Below are positions 7,822 through 15,470 of a DNA stretch of 43,528 nucleotides, in pieces (position 1 is the first letter of the stretch; every line of letters begins with the position of its first letter). A model generated the notes under the pieces. The model made no database searches and was not told the DNA's origin. It was given only the letters and a program-made list of their open reading frames with translations. Made by a program: the position numbers and the translations under genes. Location of the stretch: assembly GCA_021773815.1 (NCBI GenBank), contig JAJFJS010000084.1:1-43528 (forward strand), in the 5' to 3' direction. This stretch comes from Gammaproteobacteria bacterium. GTDB lineage: Bacteria; Pseudomonadota; Gammaproteobacteria; Steroidobacterales; GCA-2729495.

Positions 7822-10800
7822 CTATGCCTCAAAAGGGTCCCTCGAAGATTCGCGCTCCGCATCACGTTCATAACTAACTGCAAGTTCACGCATTGCTGTC
7901 GCAAATCTTGAGTAACCTTTGCTATCCAAGGCATCTGCCTTATCACGATTCAGCTGCGCTAACTTCATTTCCTCTTTGCCTGCGCTAAACCCATGAACGC
8001 CCCTGTCATTGAATATCTGTGTGGTAAACCCTGAACGCATGGACTGAGCATCCTTAGCATTCAATGCTTCTGCTACCGCCTCATCTATCCATAGGCCTTG
8101 TTGATCTGGGGGAACCTTAGTCATTACTTGGCCCAGATGGATAAGGGCAACTTCTAAATGGCCGGTCTCGGCCGCAATTAACTTAACTTTTGCCAGCCAT
8201 TCGCTGAATGCTTCATGATCAAAGGAGCCATCCGCATCAAGACCCGGGGGTTGAGACCATTCACTTAAAAGTTGGTAAGCCTTTTTAGCTAGGTTTCTCT
8301 GCTGTTCTGTAGGCTGTTCCTGCTCCGGCTCAGAGTTTTTCGATCGATACACCAGACCTATAACCTCGCAATACAACTCCGGTGATTTCGCAAGCCGCCT
8401 TTCAATCGTGGTCGGTGACCCTTCAGAAAATTGATTCAACAGCGGCAACAGAGCCCACTCAATCTCAAACAAGGAATCCTGATCAACTTCATCATAAGCT
8501 TGAAGCTTCTTTATAATTTGCACGACAGCATGCTGGTCAAACTCCCTATCAATCTCTTCAGCCTGAACAAACGCCAACATTACCCGTGTGGCAAGCGAAG
8601 CGTTGAAACCCTCGTCCTTCTTACCAAGGCGACCAAGTGACTGAATCGCGGCGCCCAAGCGACCGCAGCTCAAGAGTTTTTCTATCGCTGAATCTTGGTT
8701 GGAATCAGGCCAATAAGGATTAACTCTGGCATTTTCCCAATATGAATGGTCGCTATCACCCAAATACTGGTCAACTCGCGCCCATGTCTCACCTTGATAC
8801 GGTAACAAAACAAGTAACTGCGCTTTCTCTGACTCCCTCCAGTCGCCATTCAGAAGCTTATCGGCCCACTCCCAGCCCCAATTTGCGAACCGGCCATTTA
8901 TGAAACCATCAACCAAACTCGCTATCGAGTCATCTTCGTATAACAAATGGCCTGGCAGAAGCATTTCTTGTAATTCATCTGAGGCAACAAAGCCCAAAGA
9001 CCAACCAAACTGATAGGGCGCTGATACATTTTTCGCAAACTCAAAAAGATCTACCAGATCACTTGTATCAACTATTTCCATTACGGCAGCCTGCCGTCGC
9101 AATTCCAAATCTTCTCGCTGCTGCTCATAGTCACCTTTTTCATCATAGAGGTCGAAATCACGGCCCCCGAATAAGTATTGATGTTTAATTCGGGGAGATT
9201 CCGGCGCTAGCAGATCTGCCACCGCCTCTATCTCGGCAACAACATCTAATGACATCGCCCAGTCAGCATCAGCAAACTTTCGATGATTTCGCGCCAAATC
9301 ATTTAAAGATTCCCAAACTACCATCCTGTCGGCCTCAGGTAGATCAGTAACAGCAGAGGATTGTAAGTGTGTCACCAGACTTTGATGCGCTTCTTGAGGT
9401 AGATCTGGCAGGGCCTTTATCAATTCACACAATCTAGCTACAGATGAGCGAGCGAGTCCTATCGCCATCTCGGCATAAATCGAAATTTGCTCCCAGTACT
9501 CCGCGCGAGTGACAGTACCGGTCCATTCTTTATCAATTAAGTTACGCCATACAGGCCTATGACTTCCGGAGGTATAGCTTCTGTTGTTTGGCAGCAGGGC
9601 AAGCAGCAAATCCCAGCCAACATCAGGTTGCTCTTTGAGCAATGCTTGCACCGAAGACTTCCTTCTATCCATCGAAGCACAAGTCTGCACATGCCATGGC
9701 AAGAGAATGTCTGCCATTGAATTGGCAGGCCTGTTTGACCAGTTGCCCCCAGGATCAATGGCCGCCAAATCGCCGAGAATAAGAATCACTCGGAGCAAAT
9801 AATCGGGGTGCCAAGCCAACCCTTCAAGAGCCCATAACAGGCCACTGATATAGTTCCAGCCGCCTATACCACCGCTCCCTTCCTGAGCAAACACTTGATG
9901 GAATGGACTTTCAGCGAGGTTGGTCAACGCCCCCTCAACAGCATCCAAGAATTCGTCGGGAGCCGCCTCTGCAATGAGTGGCAGCAACCTGTCGAGACTT
10001 GCCCAGCGAATCCAATCAGCGTCTTTGAGTAACTCACGGACAGTCAGAACCACCGTGTGGTTTGCTTTTCCTATAGAGCAGTGCGGCAGATCGCTTTCTC
10101 TACTACCCAGCAAAGCCAGTGTCTCCGCCAGCCCTTCCCTGAGCATTGATGAATGTCGCAGGACCTTCCCATGTATGCCTGCGGCGTAACGTTCTTCCTT
10201 AGGAAGCGTAAATTTCGGATCATCCTCCTTAAGGACCCTCAAAATTGTTTCTTTTAAGCGGTCAAGGTCATCATCTGTAACACGCGCGCCTAAAGCACTC
10301 CACGCTTCGCCTCGGGACAAGACTCTCCACTTCTCATCGCGTTGAATAAGGGGAGTGTCCGCACGCAACACTTCAGGTCTGATCGTCTCGATCCACCCCC
10401 CGTATTCTTTTCCCAATAAGATCTCAAGAGCCTCTTTATCGGCTTCACTATTTGCGTCCCATTTTCCTGCCAATCCTGCCTGCGCAAGAAGACGCGCATT
10501 GCCCCAAGTTGCGTAAGGCGGTAATGACCCTAACCCTAAAAGGTGCCTTTTCAGCGCAGAAAGCCGTTCGGCGCCAATATCAGCAAGCTCGCGAGCACGA
10601 ACTGTCGGGTACCCAGCATCACTTAACAAAGTCTCCAACTGAGTTTTTGTTGGGCTTCGGAGCTTAATAATTTCGGGGTTGCCGCCAGACCATGCACCAC
10701 AAATGGGAATAACAACCGCATGACCCCTGCTGGTCGCAACGGATTGCAAGTCGCTTTGCTCAGAATCCAGCCCCAACTTTGGGTCCGCGATAAATACGTG

Positions 10801-11631
10801 CGCCTTACGAGTAGACACGAGTGAATGCCAGGCATCGACATCGCTAATCAGGAGACACCGGTTACTGAAAGACCTTCCGACTTCATCACCTAGTGACGCA
10901 AGATAAGCAGATACAAAATCGGCGACATCCGATTCGCTCTCAGCAAAAACTATCAGTCTCTGAGATTCACCTTCAAATAGCGCCTGTAACGCAGAACATG
11001 CGCTCTCTCTGCCCGCTGTAAATATCGCCGCCGGCAAAGGCGGATCAGACGAACCACCCAAAGACACCAAACCTTCCCAATGCTCCGCCGGCGTTTCCAA
11101 CCCGCCTAACGATGACGTCAACCCGATCTTTTTTGCCAACCAGCGCCCAATAGCAGGGAATTCTCGCAGCCAATCTGCGAGCTTTACGCCATCAATAATT
11201 ACTATTCGCCCCCAGCCTTTATCCTTGCGCCGCTTCAGCCAAGCAGCCTGCTTCGGCTCGTTCCAGCCATCTGCGCCTGCTGCACGGGGCGTAACGAAAA
11301 TGAAGGCAGACTGAGCTCTTTCCTCGTCCGACAATTCCTTGGTGCGCTTCGTGAACTCCGCGGTCGCCTTTGCTTGAGGGTCCGCTCCCGTGCCTATCTC
11401 CCAATAAGAAATACCTGCTGGAACGAATTCCAGAAACGTCTCCTCTGACTGCACTAAACCGTCCCAACCAGGCTGGTTAACGGCATCACCATAGGGAATC
11501 CGGCATATCGATACCTGCGATATAGACTGCTTAACTAGCAGATAAACAAGCTCCGGGATGACAGCCTGACTGTCCCGCCGAGAGGCGTATCTCTCAAGCT
11601 CGGCAGCAGGGACGATATGGGTATGATCCAT
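7822..11631 (-). CDS. Large nuclease-like/degenerate STAND-like protein inside the type I R-M operon
   Basis: A 1269-residue protein with no name that I recognise. Residues 1-170 look like a restriction-endonuclease fold: GWDG (55-58), then FVPAGISYWEIGTGADP (69-85; E78, nearby K88), a strand AFIFVTPR and an amphipathic end DWLREFPAIGRWLAKKIG. Residues about 200-420 resemble an AAA/STAND NTPase with the Walker A loop replaced by FAESESDVADF, a hydrophobic strand HVFIADPKLG and a winged-helix-like ALKRHLLGLGSLPPYATWG. Residues 420-1269 are helical, rich in Trp and acidic residues, repeat-like. It sits 12 bases after hsdS, with an AAGGGA ribosome binding site at the hsdS stop, and 7 bases before hsdR. 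Base composition is clearly more A/T-rich than hsdM or hsdR. By position it resembles accessory effectors such as PrrC or Rlo proteins; effector function is inference. Confidence 0.7.
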   Translation of the reverse strand: MDHTHIVPAAELERYASRRDSQAVIPELVYLLVKQSISQVSICRIPYGDAVNQPGWDGLVQSEETFLEFVPAGISYWEIGTGADPQAKATAEFTKRTKELSDEERAQSAFIFVTPRAAGADGWNEPKQAAWLKRRKDKGWGRIVIIDGVKLADWLREFPAIGRWLAKKIGLTSSLGGLETPAEHWEGLVSLGGSSDPPLPAAIFTAGRESACSALQALFEGESQRLIVFAESESDVADFVSAYLASLGDEVGRSFSNRCLLISDVDAWHSLVSTRKAHVFIADPKLGLDSEQSDLQSVATSRGHAVVIPICGAWSGGNPEIIKLRSPTKTQLETLLSDAGYPTVRARELADIGAERLSALKRHLLGLGSLPPYATWGNARLLAQAGLAGKWDANSEADKEALEILLGKEYGGWIETIRPEVLRADTPLIQRDEKWRVLSRGEAWSALGARVTDDDLDRLKETILRVLKEDDPKFTLPKEERYAAGIHGKVLRHSSMLREGLAETLALLGSRESDLPHCSIGKANHTVVLTVRELLKDADWIRWASLDRLLPLIAEAAPDEFLDAVEGALTNLAESPFHQVFAQEGSGGIGGWNYISGLLWALEGLAWHPDYLLRVILILGDLAAIDPGGNWSNRPANSMADILLPWHVQTCASMDRRKSSVQALLKEQPDVGWDLLLALLPNNRSYTSGSHRPVWRNLIDKEWTGTVTRAEYWEQISIYAEMAIGLARSSVARLCELIKALPDLPQEAHQSLVTHLQSSAVTDLPEADRMVVWESLNDLARNHRKFADADWAMSLDVVAEIEAVADLLAPESPRIKHQYLFGGRDFDLYDEKGDYEQQREDLELRRQAAVMEIVDTSDLVDLFEFAKNVSAPYQFGWSLGFVASDELQEMLLPGHLLYEDDSIASLVDGFINGRFANWGWEWADKLLNGDWRESEKAQLLVLLPYQGETWARVDQYLGDSDHSYWENARVNPYWPDSNQDSAIEKLLSCGRLGAAIQSLGRLGKKDEGFNASLATRVMLAFVQAEEIDREFDQHAVVQIIKKLQAYDEVDQDSLFEIEWALLPLLNQFSEGSPTTIERRLAKSPELYCEVIGLVYRSKNSEPEQEQPTEQQRNLAKKAYQLLSEWSQPPGLDADGSFDHEAFSEWLAKVKLIAAETGHLEVALIHLGQVMTKVPPDQQGLWIDEAVAEALNAKDAQSMRSGFTTQIFNDRGVHGFSAGKEEMKLAQLNRDKADALDSKGYSRFATAMRELAVSYERDAERESSRDPFEA

Positions 11632-11643
11632 TACCTAATTCCC

Positions 11644-12822
11644 TTAGAAGTTGATTTCATTGACGCGAACATTCGCGGTCATCAATTCATGGAGCATGGT
11701 ACGAAAAAACTCGCCCAATGAATTTTTCTTTCGCACAGCCAGCCCGATTTTTAGATCAGCGACCTGAAGTGATGAGACAATAACCTCTTGATCATCCAAT
11801 CTTGGCAAAGCAAATTTGTAATCTCTGATTTTCTTTGGTGAAGTGTGTCGCACGGTTGACCCTGTTGCCGTTTGGCGCATATACCGCTTAAATCGATCCG
11901 TTAAGAACAACCAGTAAAGAAAGCTTAAGGTCGTTGTCTCTGTGCTGAGAAATACTCTTCCTATTCGCTGGTTGTGGAGGATGACCCTTCCTTCAGGAAT
12001 AAACGCCGGCCCGCCAAGGAGCTTTGCGGTAGGCGTCAAGTCAGTCATGACAACAACCAGCTCCCCTGCATTAAAGACCAAGCTAGTGTCATATTCTTCG
12101 GACGTATATTTGGTTTTCTTACCCCAGTAGAGCCCGCCATCCAGTCTGAAGTTTCCTGGAGTCAGAACTGTCGGACCATCCGCAACAAAAAACTTTCCTT
12201 TAAAGGCATAGCCATGGGATATTTCTATTAAGTCACTAAGACTTACCACCTCCCAGCTCTCGGGCACAAGCCCGATTTCAGTTTCTTTTTGCGGTTCCCC
12301 GCGCAGCCCTTCGGTGAAGAGCTTGTGCATGAGGGCCTTTTTCAGCTCGGTGGTGGTCTGAATGATCCGCTCCTGCGCTTCGATCGCCCGCTGCACCGTC
12401 GAAAGGATTTGCGCGATCTTCTTCTGCTCGGGGAGTATCACTGGCAATTGGACCGGCTCCATGTAGGCCATTTCTCGGTTCAGGCCGGGAACGCCAACGT
12501 CTCCGGTAATTCGCCTCAAATCGAGGTGCCGCAAGAGGTAGAACAGGAACTCGAGATCAGTGTTTGGCGCATCGTCTTCAGTGACATAAAAAGTCGTGTC
12601 GATCGGACAAAATGGACCGCGTGAGAAGTGGACCTCGCCAGCAGAGCCTTTTCGCCCAACGACGAGTCCTGGCTTATCAACGATTGGCTCATTGTGAGAA
12701 CCCACGATTCCATTTGACCCATAGACGGGAATTGCCCCTTCGACACGGTTCTTTAACGGAAGGCTCTTTCCGTAGTTCAGCTGGAGAACGTCCCCGAGGC
12801 GTTTTGTTTGCCAATCACTCAT
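11644..12822 (-). CDS. hsdS: Type I restriction enzyme, S (specificity) subunit
   Basis: Specificity subunit, 392 residues, that sets the bipartite DNA target for both methylation and cleavage. It has two target-recognition domains: the first (1-125) begins WQTKRLGDVLQLNYGKSLP and includes GRKGSAGEVHFS. The second (about 185-350) begins VPESWEVVSLSDLIEISHGY. Each is followed by a helical spacer; the central one reads LPEQKKIAQILSTVQRAIEA with LMHKLFTEGLRGEP. Its ATG overlaps the hsdM stop by 4 nt. The second recognition domain (about 11700-12240) is markedly more A/T-rich than the central spacer, as expected when recognition domains are swapped by recombination. The target sequence cannot be read from the protein. 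Confidence 0.93.
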   Translation of the reverse strand: MSDWQTKRLGDVLQLNYGKSLPLKNRVEGAIPVYGSNGIVGSHNEPIVDKPGLVVGRKGSAGEVHFSRGPFCPIDTTFYVTEDDAPNTDLEFLFYLLRHLDLRRITGDVGVPGLNREMAYMEPVQLPVILPEQKKIAQILSTVQRAIEAQERIIQTTTELKKALMHKLFTEGLRGEPQKETEIGLVPESWEVVSLSDLIEISHGYAFKGKFFVADGPTVLTPGNFRLDGGLYWGKKTKYTSEEYDTSLVFNAGELVVVMTDLTPTAKLLGGPAFIPEGRVILHNQRIGRVFLSTETTTLSFLYWLFLTDRFKRYMRQTATGSTVRHTSPKKIRDYKFALPRLDDQEVIVSSLQVADLKIGLAVRKKNSLGEFFRTMLHELMTANVRVNEINF

Positions 12823-14405
12823 ACCCCAATCCTCTCCAAAATCCCCCTCAAAGCCTTATCCGTCTCCCGCGCCTCAGCCTCGATCACCTCCAGTTCCTCC
12901 ACAATTTCACCAACGGGCCGGTAAGTTTCGGCGTCACTGGTATGGATGTAGCGGCTGGGTGAAATGTTGTAGTCGTTCTTCTTCAGCTCGGCGTGATCGA
13001 CGATGCGGCTGAGTTTGTCCTCTTCTTTCCACCCGATCAGCGTGTCGGCGATGCGCCGGATGCCGTCATCCGGGATAAAGTTCTTGGGATCGCCCTTCTC
13101 GAAGACCTGGCTGGCATTGACGAGCAAGAGCTTGCCCTGGCGCTCCTTCGGCTTGGCCTTGTTCAGGAACAGCACGATGCCCGGTGCGGTGGTGTTGTAG
13201 AAGAGGTTTTCGGGCAGGTAGAGGACGCTCTCGATGAGGTCGTGGTCGACGAACCACTGGCGGACGGTCTTTTCCTTGTTGGTGCCGGCATTGCCCGAGC
13301 CGCGCGACGCGGCGCCGGTGTCGAGGACGACGGCGGCGCGGCCTTTGTCATTCAGGCTGGCGTGCATGTGCTGGACCCAGCCCCAGTCGGCGGAGGATTT
13401 GCCGGGGAAGCCGGCCCCGGCGGGGAAGCGGTCGGGTTCGTCGTTGTCGTAATCGGCCTCGGTGAACCAGTCCTGGTTCCACATGGGATTGGCGATCACG
13501 CGGTCGAAGGTGCGCAGCTTGCCTTTGTTCCGGAATTTCGGGTTCTTGAACGTGTCGCCGATCTCGATCTGGCCCTGCATGTCGTGGATGATCATGTTCA
13601 TGTTGGCCATGGCCCAGGTCTCGGGCGTGAATTCCTGGCCGAACAGTTTCAGGGGCGCGACGGTGCGTTTTTTGTCCTTCTTATCTTTCTGGGCGCTTTC
13701 CTCCATGGCGATCTCGCATTTCACGAGCAGGCCGCCGGAGCCGCAGGTGGGGTCGTAGATTTCCATGCCGGGCTCGGGCTGGAGGACGCGGGACATGATG
13801 GTGCCGACCTCGGGCGGAGTGTAGAACTCGCCGGCACTCTGGCCGCCGCCCTCGGCAAACTTGCGGATCAGGTATTCGTAGCTCTTGCCGATGATGTCGG
13901 CCTCGACGTCGTCTAAGCCCAGGCGCTTGGTGCTGATGGCCTCGATGAGGTTGGACAGGCGGTCGTCGTCGAGATCGCGCTGGCCGTGTGTCGTGGCGTT
14001 GAAGTCGACGCGGTCGATGATGCCCTGCAGAAGCGGGTTTTCTTTGGCGATCGCCCGCATGTGGGTGGTGACGCCTTCGCCGATCTGGTCGGACAGCTTG
14101 CGAATGACGGACCAGACCGGCTGCTCGGGATCGTCTGGCAGCAGCGGGATATAGAAGCGCACCATCGCCCGCTTCTTGTCCTTCGCCTGGCGCCAGTCGG
14201 CCTTGACCAGCTTGAAGGCTTTCTTGCGGGAACCCACCTCCTTCGCAATACGGTTGACCTCGTCGTCGAAGACATCGCACAGGCGCTTGGTGAATACCAG
14301 CGGGAGGATGTAATCCTTATACTTGGGGGCGTCCTTGGCGCCGCGGATGGAACAGGCGGCATCCCAGATCCAGCGTTCGAGGGATTTGTCGGTATTTTTA
14401 GGCAT
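12819..14405 (-). CDS. hsdM: Type I restriction enzyme, M (adenine methyltransferase) subunit
   Basis: N6-adenine methyltransferase subunit, 528 residues. The helical N-terminal HsdM domain (1-150) is followed by the methyltransferase core: GEFYTP (192-197), the AdoMet-binding DPTCGSGG (218-225), and the catalytic NPMW (306-309), a variant of NPPF. The C-terminal helix bundle that contacts HsdS includes LEVIEAEARETDKALRGIL. With HsdS it forms the modification enzyme and with HsdR the restriction complex. It is the first clear gene of the six-gene minus-strand operon. Its ATG overlaps the stop of a possible small upstream frame (ATGCCTAA). The promoter presumably lies between here and the divergent DUF222 relic. 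Confidence 0.95.
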   Translation of the reverse strand: MPKNTDKSLERWIWDAACSIRGAKDAPKYKDYILPLVFTKRLCDVFDDEVNRIAKEVGSRKKAFKLVKADWRQAKDKKRAMVRFYIPLLPDDPEQPVWSVIRKLSDQIGEGVTTHMRAIAKENPLLQGIIDRVDFNATTHGQRDLDDDRLSNLIEAISTKRLGLDDVEADIIGKSYEYLIRKFAEGGGQSAGEFYTPPEVGTIMSRVLQPEPGMEIYDPTCGSGGLLVKCEIAMEESAQKDKKDKKRTVAPLKLFGQEFTPETWAMANMNMIIHDMQGQIEIGDTFKNPKFRNKGKLRTFDRVIANPMWNQDWFTEADYDNDEPDRFPAGAGFPGKSSADWGWVQHMHASLNDKGRAAVVLDTGAASRGSGNAGTNKEKTVRQWFVDHDLIESVLYLPENLFYNTTAPGIVLFLNKAKPKERQGKLLLVNASQVFEKGDPKNFIPDDGIRRIADTLIGWKEEDKLSRIVDHAELKKNDYNISPSRYIHTSDAETYRPVGEIVEELEVIEAEARETDKALRGILERIGV

Positions 14406-14601
14406 TCAGACTCACTTCTGTATGTGTGCTGGGCGGATGATCCGTCAGATGCTCGATGACAAACGGCTCACCATCTTCATCCCAGAAAATGTAGGTTCTT
14501 ACGTTGCAATGGCTTCTGGTGCCCCCGGTGCCACTGGTCCTGGTCTCCGCCCCGATGGTTTCCGATCGATACTGATCGTTACCGAATTTCTGATTAATGC
14601 T
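14398..14601 (-). pseudogene. Possible small ORF or 5'-truncated gene remnant ahead of hsdM
   Basis: A 67-codon open frame ends in TAA inside the start of hsdM (ATGCCTAA, 8-nt overlap). Its C-terminal half reads like real protein: NVRTYIFWDEDGEPF, then VIEHLTDHPPSTHTEVSLNA. It has no ATG, GTG or TTG start after the preceding in-frame stop (14602-14604), so it is a remnant that lost its 5' end, starts at a rare codon such as ATT, or is chance. I do not recognise the family. The overlap with hsdM is the kind seen in translational coupling. Confidence 0.3.
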
Positions 14602-14762
14602 TTATTGCAGCATAGCCGATCCGCTGCAGGCGACCAATACATCGTCGTGCGGATCGGCCTGATTCCCCCACCCGAATCTGTGCAATTACAACAGAAATAG
14701 AGCGTGACAGGCGCGGAGCTCATGGGGTGAACTGTACATCCATACAGCACCCGGAGATCGCC
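14602..14762. other. Intergenic region between the R-M operon and the DUF222 relic
   Basis: Together with the preceding remnant, this is a stretch of about 350 bases without a firm gene. It must hold the minus-strand promoter for hsdM. No convincing -35/-10 pair, operator repeat or terminator was picked out by eye. CGGAGA just before 14763 serves as ribosome binding site for the plus-strand relic. Confidence 0.4.
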
Positions 14763-15446
14763 ATGCCTGCCGCCATTGCCACCCTGCCCGCGCCATCCGC
14801 GCCGCCGTCGGACGAGGCCCTGGAAGCGCAGATCATGGCGCTGTCGGCACAGATTTCGGCGGCGACGTTTCGATTGCTGCTGCTGATCGCCGAGTTCGAT
14901 GCGCGCCGGGCGTGGGCGGGCTGGGGTATCGGGTCGTGCGCGCACTGGCTGAACTGGAAGTGCGGCATCGGCATGAATGCGGCGCGGGAGAAGGTACGCG
15001 TGGCGCGGGCGCTGGGCGAGCTGCCGCTGATCAGCGCGGCGTTCGAGCGTGGCGAGGTCAGTTATTCGAAAGTGCGGGCGATGACGCGGGTCGCGAACGC
15101 GGATAATGAGGATTACCTGCTGAACATCGCCCGGCACGGCACGGCCGCACACGTCGAGGGTTTGGTGCGCCGGTATCGGCGCGTGCAGGCGCTGGAGGAT
15201 GCAAACGCGGCGCATGCGAATCGCGTGCTGTCGTATTTCTTCGATTCGGCGGGCGGCTTTATCTTTCACGGACAACTAACGGCCGAACAGGGTGCGTTGT
15301 TCGTGAAGGCTCTGGATGCAGCCCGCGACGCGTTGCGCGAGGACGGCGCAGATGTTTCACCCCAAGGGCACTTCCTTCGGGGCGCCGCGGAAACATCACT
15401 GGAGACGCGGCGGAACCGGTTTGCGGCGCGGGCATCGCCTCAATAG
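14763..15446 (+). pseudogene. DUF222 (13E12-type) HNH endonuclease gene, 3'-truncated
   Basis: N-terminal half of a DUF222/13E12-repeat protein, a family that normally ends in an HNH nuclease. ATG 14763 is preceded by GGAG at good spacing and is preferred over GTG 14727. Recognisable segments are DEALEAQIMALSAQISAATF, AWAGWGIGSCAHWLNWKCGI, ARALGELPLISAAFERGEVS and YSKVRAMTRVA. The family stretch DGADVS-AETSLETRRNRFAAR is interrupted in frame by nine extra residues encoded by a hairpin-forming insertion. The frame then ends after RFAARASPQ, where about 150 more residues and the HNH motif would be expected. It is almost certainly non-functional, and marks the right edge of the accessory island 25 bases from the tamB stop. 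Confidence 0.75.
15351..15397. repeat. Hairpin-forming 27-nt insertion in the DUF222 relic
   Basis: The stretch runs GATGTTTC ... GAAACATC with an inner stem CCCAAGG-gcactt-CCTTCGGG. Taking out 27 nt restores the codons expected for the family (D-V-S-A-E-T). The insert is therefore a short REP-like mini-element that kept the reading frame. The outer 8-bp inverted repeat falls in host codons on both sides of the insert. Confidence 0.55.
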
Positions 15447-15470
15447 TCAACGAAACGATTGACGAGACGA

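Noticed and set aside
5631-7877. 748-codon open frame on the plus strand across hsdR
   Set aside because: It lies antisense to a certain hsdR gene and has no family motif. Long antisense frames are common in high-GC genes.
7815-7946. Longer N-terminus of HsdR from the ATG at 7946
   Set aside because: It would overlap the upstream gene by 125 nt and adds sequence unlike HsdR; ATG 7814 fits the family and the spacing.
12993-13916. 307-codon plus-strand frame across hsdM
   Set aside because: Antisense to the conserved methyltransferase; no domain seen.
14499-15275. 258-codon minus-strand frame across the DUF222 relic
   Set aside because: Arg/Gln-rich shadow of the DUF222 sequence. It runs in another frame than the small remnant ahead of hsdM.
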